DNA from: Aculops lycopersici
Taxonomy: Eukaryota; Arthropoda; Arachnida; Trombidiformes; Eriophyidae
DNA length: 64,000 nt
Assembly (NCBI GenBank): GCA_015350385.1
Contig: WNKI01000001.1
Location: forward strand, 10,223,118 to 10,287,117
Direction: 5' to 3'
Below the pieces are notes generated by a model. That model searched no databases. It saw nothing but the letters and a program-made list of their open reading frames with translations, and was not told where the DNA came from. Shown here in pieces: positions 30,533-42,162 of the stretch. The position numbers were made by a program, and so were the translations under genes. Positions within the stretch are counted from its first letter, which is position 1. Each line of letters begins with the position of its first letter.

Positions 30533-32547
30533 GATTCAGGTGAATTTGAGGATCTTGGATGGTAGTGATGGTTTCGGGTGCGGAGTGTGTTTTGCGTCTC
30601 TAGGTCTGCACTTGAGTTATCTAGAGCGAGAGGGTTTCTCGAGTTAAGTGAGTGAGTGATATTTGCTAATTTGCTACTATTATTAACTAATTGTTGGCTT
30701 AAATGAGTAATTAAATGTCTGGGTGACCGGGGTGAAGGTGCAAACTGGTAGATGGGATGGACATTGATCAGTTCCAAGGATTTGGGTGCAATGTTTCTGG
30801 TTGGACCTCTCAAGTTCGAATGCGCCGCTCGTCGGCTAAAAAAGTTTGCGCCAATTCTGCACCATGGGTTTAAAGAGCGCGCAAAAGTATACACAAACCA
30901 GAGGAGGTAAAACCAAAACAACGAGCGCTCACACTGTTGCTGGCGCCTGTACACTTTTGCCTCACTCGCACAGAGTTCGGCGCGGCAATTGGTCGAAATT
31001 GGTCAGTGGCATTTGTTGCTATCGCTGGCCTATTCATTTCTGTACACTTGCGAGCGCGAAAATTTTCGCGCGAACTTTTTAGCGCTCAAAGTTAGTTCAA
31101 CTCGGCGGCCGCTTGGCGTCGTGGTCGCGCGCCAAATCTGCATACAAATTCACGTTAGGAAACTAAAGGATTCATCTGGATCTCCCGAAGATTTTGGGGA
31201 ACTTTCAGCATGGTAATGGGATGTAAGCTTCTATTTTAGGGCTCTGCTGTGCTGTCTTCTCTCCTAGATCACTAGTAGGTTTGCCAGCTGTACTTGGGTC
31301 AGTAGAAAAAATTTAAATTTCCCCCTTCTAGGGTTGCGGCTAGAGCCTAGTTGTTTGCTTTCGCGTGAACGGCCAATAACCAATGACTAACACGACACCT
31401 GTATTGTGCTACTTTGCCTGCCTGTAGATGGCAAGTACAGCCAATCAAGAATTTGTAGCCGTGAAGATGTGAGTTAGAATCAATTCACAGTCCTCAGAGG
31501 GAGCCTTAGACTATCAACTCGCGAGATGGATAGATGTAAATGGGAGATCATCTGGCACAGAGTGTCAATATCAACTGTCTCTAGCGAAAGAATGATAACG
31601 TCCGCTATCTGCCACCATCGCGGTAGACTGATCTGATTTCTTTCCTTCCGCAAACTTCTCTGGTTGAGTGGCTTACTTGACGTCGCTGTCGAGGTATAAT
31701 TTGCTAGCCGATAGTGTAGCCTTCTGCTACTTTTTCAAGCTAACTCTCAAATGGTACTCGCATTTCTGAACCTGCTATCGGTGGTTGTGTTGTTGGCGAC
31801 GGCGGCGATATGGAAATTAAATAACTCGATTAACGACGAGCAGAGATTGAAGCGTATTTGACTCTGATCTCTAGCAGGAGAAGGGTGAGGATGGACTCGA
31901 GTGGCGGCATCTAGCGACAAAAGGGTGATAATTCATGCGCGATGATGCATAGTCACGCTCGGTATGATTGGCAAAGAAATTTGGGTAAGACGTCGCCCAG
32001 TGCGAAATGTAGGCCCTGAAGCGCCTACATTTCGAGTAGGAGTTTTGCAAAATTCACTGCTAGGCGCGCCGCTTAGTATTCGCGCAGCAAACAAAAGCTC
32101 GCCAAAATGTAAACAAACGCAAAAACTACATGTTTTGTAATCAGCTTTCAGCACATGACATTTCGTTTAAATTTCAATGTCATTTTCTCGTTTCCCCCTG
32201 TAGATATATATTCATCCCAGACACTTGATAGCATCTGCTCAAACCATTTGTTGTTCTAAAGGCGCCCGACGAGTTTGCTCTCCCACCTAGCTGGTTCTAG
32301 TCAGGCAGAACGACATAATGTTCTGAAAATCCTTCAGATAGCCTGGCAAAGATTTGCGACAGTACGAGTCTTCGTAGTGTGATAAAACGGATTAGCAGTC
32401 GCTCTCGCTGAGATTCAATCTCCCATACTTTCTACTAGTCAAGATTCTGCAAATAGCCAAGCCAAAGCAATATATTTGTAAAGCAAATATAGATCTAGGA
32501 TAAATTAACCCTAAGTTGAAGTTATACAATAGTGAGCGTAATAGAAA
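30533..32547. other. Divergent intergenic region, no firm gene
   Basis: About 2 kb between the zinc finger gene and the HD-domain gene. One possible short exon lies at 31428-31469 (acceptor CTGCCTGTAG before ATGGCAAGT, then GTGAGT), but its 14 codons cannot be linked to anything. The rest shows no coding content I can support. Confidence 0.35.
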
Positions 32548-33333
32548 ATGGAAAAGTCAAGTGAAGTCACCAACGGCAAATCTCACAATGAATCTCAACT
32601 AAAATCCCTCCACCCGAATGGACGTGTCATCTTAGATTTGAGGCGACCAGCTAGAGACGATACTCTTGTTTTTGAGAATGTTTTTCCCGAGACCGAGTTA
32701 GGCCAGTTGCTCCATACTTTAGTAGTGACTTACCTAATCAAACAGGAGCATCGTATTGGTTGGGCCAGAAAAGGAGCCTGCGACAATCCTGGCAAGCTGG
32801 ACCCATATCCTAACGAAAGTGTTGCGTCGCACCAATGGGGTGTTGCTTGGCTCATCTCGGTACTCAGACGCTCGAGCTTGTTTCGAGAGGAGCTTCCAGA
32901 TTTCGACGCACTAGCCGCCTTCGAGATGGCAACAATTCACGATGTGCCAGAGCTAGTGGTCGGCGACATTGTGCCACCCGACAATATTCCAGAGAAAGTG
33001 AAGCATCAACTCGAGCGCGATGCGATGGACAAGATTCTCGGATCGTTTCCGAATGATGTTAGGGCTGGCCTCGTGGAGACCTACGACAGATACGAGCGAC
33101 GTCAATGCAATGAATCTAAAGTTGTTAAAGATTGCGATCGACTTGACTTCATCATCCATGCCTTCCTCCTGGAGCGTCAAGGGTTCGTTAACTTGGACGA
33201 ATTCTATGACAACACTGTAAAGGCAGCAAACTTCAATACCAAGATCGCAGCCGAGCTCGCTAAACTTCTAATTGAGACACGCAAGAGTCTAACTGATTCC
33301 TACATGATGTTTCCAACTAAAATTCAGGACTAA
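32548..33333 (+). CDS. HDDC2: HD-domain phosphohydrolase, HDDC2/YfbR-like 5'-deoxynucleotidase
   Basis: A 261-residue single-exon protein, ATG at 32548. HD superfamily signature: SHQWGVAWL provides the first metal-ligand His, TIHDVPELVVGDI the HD pair with the usual following E-L/I-x-x-G-D-I, then DNIPEKVKHQLE and DCDRLDFIIHAFL with the last Asp. This order matches HDDC2 and bacterial YfbR, which remove the 5' phosphate from deoxynucleoside monophosphates. It has an N-terminal extension of about 45 residues and a longer loop than human HDDC2 (about 204 residues). Probably cytosolic. Convergent with CWC22, 79 bp apart. Confidence 0.87.
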   Translation: MEKSSEVTNGKSHNESQLKSLHPNGRVILDLRRPARDDTLVFENVFPETELGQLLHTLVVTYLIKQEHRIGWARKGACDNPGKLDPYPNESVASHQWGVAWLISVLRRSSLFREELPDFDALAAFEMATIHDVPELVVGDIVPPDNIPEKVKHQLERDAMDKILGSFPNDVRAGLVETYDRYERRQCNESKVVKDCDRLDFIIHAFLLERQGFVNLDEFYDNTVKAANFNTKIAAELAKLLIETRKSLTDSYMMFPTKIQD

Positions 33334-33412
33334 CTACCGAACGAAACTTTTCTACAACTATTAGTTAACTAATCACCGGTATGATGGTATAAATATTATA
33401 AACATGCTTAGT

Positions 33413-35038
33413 TTATTGACGAGACAGGAGCTCCTGTCTCAATCCTTGAGTCAACTCTCCAAAGCCACTGAGGGTGAAGAAATTAATCGCAAATCTTATA
33501 TCTTGCTCGTCATCTTTAGGGAATAATCCTACGAAGCCCTCGGATTTAGAGGGGTCCTCGATATATTCCAACATTGTTCTTCGGGATAATTTTGCTATCA
33601 GCTCCTCGAACAGAAACTTGATGAAACATCGACCAGCACTTGACATGCCTTCTTCCCGTAGCTTCAAACAACTCATACACGACCAATCTATAGATTCCGT
33701 GGTCAATAAATGCGCATAAAATTTTGATATATTCCTAATTTTGTTTGTCTCAAATTTGTGGACTGTCTCGTAGAATAGTTGGAATAGCTTTTCGAAGATT
33801 GGAGCATATGTTCGTCGGTTGATCTCACATATCTTCGAGGCCACGAGACCGTATATTGGACCATAGGTGCGCTCTTGACCACAACAATCTAAGATCATCT
33901 GACAGAGCTCGTCATGCAACTCGGGTGAGATTCCTGATCGCATTAACCTGTGGACAACCTCCTCGTGCCGTACGCTAGATCGAAAGGTTAGATAGACATT
34001 CTTCCTGAATTCGACAAGATCGGCGCCAGTCTTGTCAATCACGGGAGCATTCTGATCTAGTTTCACGTCGGCATCGGAGTTGTCTGTTGCACCGCCATCA
34101 TGATCCTCACCGTCACTATCGTCGCTTGAGTTATCTGCATCAGATCCATCTCCGAATAGGCTACTTTGGAATTCATGATATTTTGCCTCATTTTCGGCCC
34201 AGTTTGGATCAAGCTTGAAGTAATTGAATTCCATGTGGAAGTCCTCTTTCTTGGGCTCAGTTAATTCGATCTTGTGAGTCACTTTGTCGTCTTCTTCAAC
34301 CAGATCGAGATCTTGCTTAACTGGCAGGAAATCCTTGAACTTGTTTTTCCTTATAGTATGGATGAGATCAATTTGAACTTGAGTCCTTGTATCCAGTTCT
34401 TGCTCCAGCGATAAATCTCTGAGAGTCTTGAAAATTTCAAACAGATAGGACGAGTTGAGTATTTCCAGCTTTGCCCCACATTCCTTGATAAACTCTATGA
34501 CCATTTCTAGCGAGGAGGCATTCGGTTTGCCAATAAGTAGATCAATCACTTGAAATCCGAGAACTTCGTGCACCACCTCCTGATTGGTAAGGTGGGCGAT
34601 AAATTTAATAGAGGCTAAACATTTTTGTTTGTTGTTTCCTAGGAAGGCTAGTCTGAATTGTAGAATAAGTCTATTGACAACTAAAGCGCCGATTGTCTTG
34701 ATTCTCGAATTGATAACCGCCAATATTGCGGCATATACTTCAGTATATTTTGGGGAGGTCTCCTGGGCTTTCAATAAAGCACTTGCAAATATGCCCTTGT
34801 AACGGACTAAGTTACATTTGAATAACTCCTTGATTATCACAGTCACATTGGAATAGTTTGCTCTATTGATCAATCCATTTATCTTCTTCTTGTGTTCGTC
34901 CCAATCCAGGCGCTGGTGATCTTCGGAACCTACGTCGAATTTTTCACTCTTGACCCTTTTTGCAGGCGGCACGTAAGGACCGACAGGTCTCTTATATTGT
35001 GGCTTACTCTTCGAGCTACTTGGATCCGTGGATTCCAT
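33413..35038 (-). CDS. CWC22: Pre-mRNA-splicing factor CWC22 (nucampholin)
   Basis: A 541-residue single-exon protein, ATG at 35038. The N-terminal MIF4G domain (residues about 45-240) contains the characteristic WDEHKKKINGLINRAN and LVRYKGIFASALLKAQ. An acidic linker follows (FGDGSDADNSSDDSDGED). The C-terminal MA3 domain (residues about 340-520) has VYLTFRSSVRHEEVVHRL and SKFYAHLLTTESIDW. CWC22 joins the spliceosome, holds eIF4A3 and delivers it for exon junction complex assembly. The long Arg/Ser-rich C-terminal tail of the human 908-residue protein is absent; the protein ends shortly after the MA3 domain, as in the shorter yeast protein. Nuclear. Divergent from DUS1, with 442 bp between start codons. 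Confidence 0.95.
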   Translation of the reverse strand: MESTDPSSSKSKPQYKRPVGPYVPPAKRVKSEKFDVGSEDHQRLDWDEHKKKINGLINRANYSNVTVIIKELFKCNLVRYKGIFASALLKAQETSPKYTEVYAAILAVINSRIKTIGALVVNRLILQFRLAFLGNNKQKCLASIKFIAHLTNQEVVHEVLGFQVIDLLIGKPNASSLEMVIEFIKECGAKLEILNSSYLFEIFKTLRDLSLEQELDTRTQVQIDLIHTIRKNKFKDFLPVKQDLDLVEEDDKVTHKIELTEPKKEDFHMEFNYFKLDPNWAENEAKYHEFQSSLFGDGSDADNSSDDSDGEDHDGGATDNSDADVKLDQNAPVIDKTGADLVEFRKNVYLTFRSSVRHEEVVHRLMRSGISPELHDELCQMILDCCGQERTYGPIYGLVASKICEINRRTYAPIFEKLFQLFYETVHKFETNKIRNISKFYAHLLTTESIDWSCMSCLKLREEGMSSAGRCFIKFLFEELIAKLSRRTMLEYIEDPSKSEGFVGLFPKDDEQDIRFAINFFTLSGFGELTQGLRQELLSRQ

Positions 35039-35480
35039 TAAGTTGATTTTTGAATATATAAACTATATAATAGTTGTAAATAATGATGAATCGTGCAATT
35101 CGTTGACTCTATTGTGAGAGTGTGATCAAAATAAAACTGGACGTTCGTGTGTTAGGCTTTGAATTTTCTATGAATTTTACACGTGTAGGTCTACACGGAC
35201 TCTGTTTTATATCGGATAAAAATGTGCAAAATTTTTGGGCCAGGCTGCAAAACAATCTAGCCTAAAATTCTGTAATGCACGAAATCTGTGACGTCAAGGT
35301 CGAAGTTCGATCATTTTTTCCACACGGCAAACTGCAGGAAAAACGCTTCGTTTAACCACACTACACGTGACTCGTTTGTTTATTTTTGTTCACATGTACT
35401 CACCCTGAAACTCAACACTTTTTCTTCGGACTGAGTTTGATTACCTCGTATTGAATCTATCTCCATGTAGGCATCTCAAC
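35039..35480. promoter_or_regulatory. Divergent promoter region of CWC22 and DUS1
   Basis: The 442 bp between two divergent start codons. It must carry both 5' UTRs and core promoters, unless distant noncoding exons exist. No specific motif claimed. Confidence 0.4.
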
Positions 35481-36751
35481 ATGGATCCATGGAAATATTG
35501 GACAGAAACAATAAAGTCTCCAAAACTCATTCTGGCTCCCATGGTAAGTCGCTACTAAGAGAAATATTTTAGATTTAGTTATGTAATAAACTGACAAGTG
35601 ATTACTTCAAACAGGTGGACCATAGTGAGCTGCCCTGGAGGATGCTCAGTCGCGAATATGGATGTGATGCTGCTTACACCCCAATGTTCCATGCAGCTAA
35701 CTTCTCAAGCCCCAAGTATAGACAGAAGAATTTTACCACTTGCCCGGAAGACAGACCATTATTTGTTCAGTTTTGCGCCAACAATCCAAATACGTTGTTG
35801 GCTGCCGCGAAACACGTGGAACATTGTTGCGACGGCATCGATCTCAATCTTGGCTGCCCCCAACAGATTGCGAAACGAGGTCATTATGGAGCCTTCTTGC
35901 AAGACGAGTGGGATTTGATAGCCGATATGGTCAAAACTCTGAGGTCAAGTATCAACGAGAATGTAGCAATCTCGTGTAAGATACGTAGATTCGACACCAT
36001 TGAAAAGACTGTCAATTATGCACAAATGCTTGAGCGGGCCGGTTGTACTTTTATCGGTGTTCACGGTCGTACTAGAGAACAAAGAGGACATAACTCTGGT
36101 ATGGCTGATTGGAACTACATAAAAGCTGTGAAGGATAATGTCAAGATACCTGTTATTGCGAATGGCAACGTGCAATCTCTAGACGATGCACACGAGTGCC
36201 TTAGGTTTACAGGTGCGGATGCTGTAATGACGGCGGAAGGTAACCTTTATAATCCATGTGTATTTATGAACATTCACCCTCCATCATGGGAGGTAGCCGA
36301 AAGATACTTGTATTATGTCGAGAAGTATCCAATTCCAGTTGGTATGGCAAAGTCCCACTTGTTCAAATTATTCCACAGAAGCATAGCGATGGAAGAGAAT
36401 AAGGACATCCTAATCAATTTAGGCAAATCAACGACGATGCAACAGTTATACGACGCCATCAATATGATGAAATCCAAGTATCAAATTTTAGACTGTGATC
36501 AAAAACTCCCAATCACCATGCAACCAGTCCCTCCTTACCTGTGTCAAGTAAGTGTCTTCACGGATAGATTTAAGAATTCAAAGTGTTCAAACTCGTATGC
36601 TAACATTTTCTTCAATTTTATCTTCTTAAAGCCGAGGTTCAGATACAAAGCCGAGAATGAAGTCCAGGCAGGCGAACAGGCAAATGCAGACCATAAAGAG
36701 GAAACAGACGCACCTAGCGACGTAGCCAACAAGCGAATAAAAGTAAACTGA
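35481..36751 (+). CDS. DUS1L: tRNA-dihydrouridine(16/17) synthase DUS1-like, three exons
   Basis: A flavoenzyme reducing uridine in the D-loop of cytosolic tRNA. Exon 1, 35481-35543, starts ATGGATCCATGG and ends at APM before GTAAGTC. Exon 2, 35615-36547, starts after CAAACAG and resumes with VDHSELPWRML, so the flavin-binding P-M-V-D block is rebuilt across the splice. Exon 3 is 36632-36751. Intron 2 (36548-36631) is 84 bp with no in-frame stop; I call it an intron because it has a GTAAGTG donor and a CTTAAAG acceptor and its removal restores the Y-L-C-Q-P run typical of the family. The product is 371 residues. Signatures: QFCANNP, IDLNLGCPQ with the catalytic Cys, SCKIR, GVHGRTREQRG, VIANGNVQSL, and GADAVMTAEGNLYNPC. 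A shorter C-terminus than human DUS1L, without its extra domain. Confidence 0.92.
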
Positions 36752-39700
36752 CAAATTGTTAGCCTCGGGTGCGCATGAGCAAACTCGTTGCCACTTTAGT
36801 GATCACCTAATTTTTTGCTGGCATAGAAATTTACTCTCTGAATATCATTTCATCGCTATAGTAGTTCAAGTTGTGTACAAGTTGATTATTCTAACTAGAA
36901 ACCATCAAGTCGGCAAGTCTTTCCATTGAGCTGGACGGCTCAACTCGCATCGCTGTGGCGACCAGGTGAGTAGCAACGAGGAAAGCGGAAGTTTAGCATC
37001 AATCATCTCGACAAGTTTTGTTCAGCTAAGCGGTAGCGTCATTTACATTTACAGCCTGATCATTCATTAGATGTTCATGTGAGAGGCTCGTTTACAAACA
37101 AACAAAACTAGAAAAACTTTTCAGCTAATTATGAAACTCGTGTATCATCGTCGGTTACAGGATTATGGTTAGTTAGGGTTGACTGCGGGTGCCATCGAGA
37201 CCGTTTCTCCATTTAGTCAAGTTCACAAAGCCCACTAATGATCTAGTTTCTTGTTACTAGATCGTTCGCTTGACCCGGGCGAGCAAAAGCAAACATGTGT
37301 TGATTTGGTACCCGGGATAGTTTACCTCTAAACACAAATTAGTAGTCTGAATGGGTGCTTTCTTTTTTCCATGTAACTGGATCATATACCAGATAAGATC
37401 GCGAAGACTAATAATGAATACCAGCGAAGCTAGTGGACGTTACACCGACTAGACCAACTGGCTACTGGAACTAAAATCATCGATGACTATCTAGAGCAAG
37501 ACAAGAAACAGGCCTCAGGTGCTAAACGCGTTTTCTGCTCGGTCTCTCGAGTGGCCACTTGAGCTGGTCGCTCGCTTTGATTCCGCGGAACCACTTGCTT
37601 TCTCGCACCGCAAGAGCAACGTCCAGTCCAGCTTCCGGTTGATTGGCCAATCGAACTGGTTGCGTGCAATTAGACTTAAGCTTCCGAAGTTGGAGCAGTG
37701 GTGCTTGCTAGTGTTGGCTAATAGCTGAGCTAGTTATGCAACTCATGTCGCGCATGTCGATCGCGTCGTATTTACGCTATTCCTGAGGCAACTAAATTTC
37801 CTAGGTAAACTCTCTGCCAAGTAACTGGAGTGATCATCTGCTTGGCTAACTCTCAAATCTCCTCGAGAGATTCAGTGTTGAGATTATTTATGTTGACGTT
37901 TCTCCTGCTCCTCGAGTGTCCTCAAGTTTTACCAACTCGATGAACACACAAGAACAAAGTCAAGACTCGAGTGGTCGACAAGGCGATTGGCTCGAGAACA
38001 ATCCACCTCGACTTGATTTACGCCCAATTCCATGACTCGACTTTCTTCTATCATAAACTATAAATAATCTACCTCCTTCCTAGCCTGGTGGCTCGGTCGC
38101 CTTGTTGGCGGATAGTAGAAGGCTCGGCCGAAACTCGTGTTCGCCACAACATGAGAGCGATCTAGCAGCGAGAAGCTCGTTTCGATCGTCGTCGACGTCT
38201 CTGTAGCAAGAAGGCTCGGGATATTGTTAATTAATGAGCCTCAATTATTGTCGCTCAAGCTGATGGCTCAATGGAGGGCGAGACGAGGAAGGCACCGCGA
38301 ACCGGATGTCAGTTTGGGTGACGATTTACTCGCTCCTCTCTCCATAGAGGCTAATGGACTTTGGCGCACCTAGCTTCGAGCTAGGCTAGGATTAGTGCGC
38401 CAGTTTTGTGAGCGCATTGATTGCAAGGCTAACGGTTACCCCGTCACTAGGTCGCGCGAAAGTCATTCGCTGTCCCAGTTTAAAACTAGTGGCATCAATA
38501 GACCATTACAACGAATGGCGGCTCGAGATACCACCTCGAATATCTTGATTATTTATCGCGAGCTGACTCCCAGTTATACTGAGTAGCGACGCTCGTGGTT
38601 CGGCGGCGACTTCCGGTTGCTAAAATGGTGTGTGCAACATCGAGACATTTGCTGAATTTACACTTCCAGCTGAAAAGTTGGCTCGCAGTACATTCGTTCC
38701 TCCTTCGCTAGTCAAGTGTGGAGGCGCAAGAAGGAGAAAGAAAGAGAGTGAGAGATAGATGATTTATTGTTTCAGATGAATCAGCTCGAGCAGAAGGCAA
38801 GTGGGTGAGTTTTTTCTTCGTTCCAAAAGTTAGTGTTGAGTCAGCCAAGCAGTCAGCTCGCCGGAATCCCGTTAGCATTGGATTGTTTGTCTTGTTGTTG
38901 AAATGGATCAAAGTCAGCCAACTCAATCGTAGGCAATCGAATTCTCAAATGCTCAGCCTTTCGATACGTTGGCCTAAACTCAACTCGATGGCGTTGTGTT
39001 CGCGTGTTCAATCGAGCGATTAAAAATTTTGAGCCCCAATGACAATCTTGTTAGCGACGATCTTAAGCTTTGTGTATCTGGATCGAACCTTGCACTTTTC
39101 CCATTTGCTCCTGTGCCCTTCTTCCATTAGCCAGTCAATTTGCTCTCTAGCCCTCATCCATCTGTCAAACAAAAGGCGACAGTTCGGTCTGACTGGACAG
39201 TTCGGTTCCATGTGCCAAACATGAGACCCGGAAGCGGACAATAGAATGAAGTCGAATGATTCAATTGCAACTCGTCTGCCACTTTTCCAGTGCGACAAAC
39301 AACACTGAGCGATCATTGGAATTCACGTGATGCTGTCAGGTATCATTACCACCGATTCTACAGTTCATTTGTCTTGCCAGCGTAGCAAACTTGACTCAGA
39401 AAAAATAACAAGACAAAGTTTTCAGTTGAACCATTCCACTTAGGTCATTTGTTTCTGGCTCGTTTGGTTTCACAGTGTCCAAGTTGGAGGATACAGTTTA
39501 CAGGCAAACTTTTTGGGTTAAGGTTAAGTGCTCAAGAGAGGGGAGCCCTCGGGCTAGATTGCATCTCTTCACCAGGCTTAAAGTATTCTAGCTACTTGGT
39601 AAGTTTCTCCAACTAAAGATTGGAGATATTGGATTCGATCGAGAGATTCTTTCTGAGATCTCAAGTTGGAGCAATGAGGGAAGTATTATATTTATTTATA

Positions 39701-40332
39701 ACTTTAGCTTCCAGTGGCTAATTTGATTTAAATTTTAAGTCTTAGTTGCTCCCTTGAGTCAATCGAGCGAGAGCAACACAACTAGGGATGGCTAAACACA
39801 AACTCGATCTCCGCTTGCAGTGGTTGGTCAGGTGGCGGGGAGAAATTGGTCTCAGATGGCACGCTTGCGCAATGGGACCTCTGGCCAAGTCGGCAGCCCA
39901 AGTTAGGCGAAGTGTCGATTCGAACTGGACCCAGAGCACATTGAGATTGGCATGAGAGTTTGGAGTTTTGCATCACCAGTTAACGCAAATTTGACTGCGC
40001 AAAAGTTGTGGTTAGGCGGGCCCATGATGATTCAAGTCAAACTAGATGTGTAAACAAGTGGCATGAGGAGTAGGGGAGAGGGCGAGGGAAATTATAAATT
40101 CGAGCATCGTAGTCGTCGTCATCATTCAAGGTGCAAAAAACTAACTCTCACGCAACTACCAGAACAGGAAACTCGAGAAGGATCTGGCGCAAACACAAAC
40201 TGAGAAAATCGGCCACATAAGTGATGCCGTTTATTTCACACTTCCGGTTCTAAGAGGGCGAGTTGCTCGAAGCGATTCTAGCCCGCAAGCGGGGGTCATT
40301 GTCGCGTTGCCGGAGGTTTGGTCTGTCGTAGG
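36752..40332. other. Long noncoding stretch upstream of the beat-family gene
   Basis: About 3.6 kb without recognisable coding content, an outlier among the tightly spaced neighbours downstream. The next plus-strand gene belongs to a developmentally regulated family, so this may be its regulatory region or carry its noncoding 5' exons. Confidence 0.45.
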
Positions 40333-42161
40333 ATGAAAATCATCAGCCAATTCAATTCAGTCCTTCCGGTTCCGGCCGGCAACCTACTGCTTGTGCTCGT
40401 CTTTGGCTTGCTGACATCTAAAAGCCACCAACTTGTCGCGGACGCCTTGAGAATGAACAACTTGGACGCGCCAATTGCAGCGTCCCAAGGCGACACAATT
40501 CAATTGAGCTGCTTCTATAGCCTAGGGAGTTTAGAAAATGTCGACAAAACCGCAAGCAACCATCAAAACTCTGACCTCAAGTTGGAGTCGGGCAAATCTA
40601 AACATCAAGCAGCAAGGAAGCAAATACTAACTCATATTGACCAGAGGGCCGCCAGCTCGCTCGACTCTTCGTCACCTTCCTCGCAATCGGAAGTCCTCTA
40701 TGCAGTTAGATGGTACAAAGATGGCAGTGAGTTTTATCGTTACCTGGCGCAAAGTTATGATCACAAGCAAGCATTTAATATGGAGGGACTTATTGTTGAT
40801 GTAAGTTAAAATGGTGACTTTCTCTCGTTGAAGGCTGAGCTTTTGGGTCGACTAACTTGTGTTTTTGACTTTTTCTTGCTTTTTTGATGCGTTAGGTTGA
40901 AAATTCAGATAATCATACAGTTAGCCTGAAAAATATAACTCTCAAAACGAGTGGATTGTTCAAGTGCGAGGTGGCCACCGACGCGCCTTCTTTCACAACC
41001 AAATCTATTGAACGCAGGATGCTAGTTCATTGTTAGTATTTCTCTCTACCATCTCACATCTTACTTCTACCCAATGTTCATCACCTGTTCTAACCGCAAT
41101 CTAGTGTTTGATTTCCATCTTCAGCGCCCCCAAGCGAGGGTCCGATAATAAAGATAGCAAATCTACTGAGCTCAACATTTGTGCTTGGCCATAACAAGGA
41201 ACTTGTCTACTCGCTCGGCGATAGCATCAAGCTAACTTGCACCACCTTTGAGTCTAAGCCTGCAGCATCAATCGATTGGATTATCAATGGCACATTAAAC
41301 TTAACGTCCGCTCGACCACTAAGTGGTCAGCAGAGGCCTTTGTTTTACGTTGAGACTTCTAGGACAGTTAAATTACCAATGACAGCAAATGCGACCGGCC
41401 AATATAAGGCATTTGGTCAAGCGTCGCTAGGTCACTCGGTCAATGCGCAAACCTTCAAGTACGGAAACACTTCCACGAGCACCATTGACCCACCCTTCAT
41501 TCCAGGTGTTAGTCCACCAATTAATCTAGCTCACGCTCTAGATCAATTACTGGAATCAACGACCTCACAATTGAACTTCACCGTAGATTCTGAATTCTTC
41601 GAAGCTCTGAGTCGATACACCAACTCGAAGCAGAAGAGTCCACCGACAGGCCAAACAAATAGTTTAACCACGAGCGATAAACCTGAACTCAGCACTCTAG
41701 ACTCTGTGGTTAGTGTCAGATTGAGGACAAATAGAGGGACGAACCTTACAGCCAGAAAGCCCAGGAAGCGCCTACTATTGGCAACAAATAATGACGAGTT
41801 GCGACTAGATATTAGGTGCGTCGCCAGGGTCTTGCACCTGGTCATGTCGGATGAGATTAAACTCAGATCAGGGGATAAAAGTAGAATTCTCATGAATAGA
41901 GAGATCGGTAAGCAAGTCGATGGCAAGTCGACAAAACAACTTTGGCTTGTTAGGAGCAACTCAAGTAAGTAAGATAATAATAAGGAAGATAAAAAAGAAA
42001 CGCATCATGATATACTAATAATGTCATATATTTTATGCAAATGATTCACAGGTGACCCACGATGTGGATGTTCTCTAAGAATCACCCTCCTCATTCTTTT
42101 ACCAACTTGGGTGCTCATTCTCGCTCATATCAAAGCGCTTCACACATTGGATTTATACTAG
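40333..42161 (+). CDS. Beaten path (beat) family two-Ig cell-surface protein, four exons
   Basis: Exons by eye: 40333-40800, 40896-41031, 41125-41964, 42052-42161, all with GT-AG introns (95, 93 and 87 bp) and consistent phases (0, 1, 1). The product is 517 residues. The start has a hydrophobic signal segment (NLLLVLVFGLLTS). Ig domain 1 has QLSC then the beat hallmark AVRWYKDGSEFYRY, and ends in exon 2 with GLFKCEVATDAPSF. Ig domain 2 in exon 3 has YSLGDSIKLTC and KPAASIDWIING. A linker of about 100 residues and a hydrophobic C-terminus (ITLLILLPTWVLILAH) follow, fitting a GPI signal or membrane anchor. Beat proteins act in arthropod motor-axon guidance and synaptic partner recognition, pairing with Side receptors. 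An insertion of about 60 Ser/Lys-rich residues splits Ig domain 1 before the W-Y-K-D motif. The stop is 1 bp from the end of AASDHPPT. Confidence 0.87.
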
Positions 42162-42162
42162 C

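Noticed and set aside
31428..31469. Possible 14-codon exon with good acceptor and donor
   Set aside because: Too short to assign, and no partner exon could be recognised in the window.
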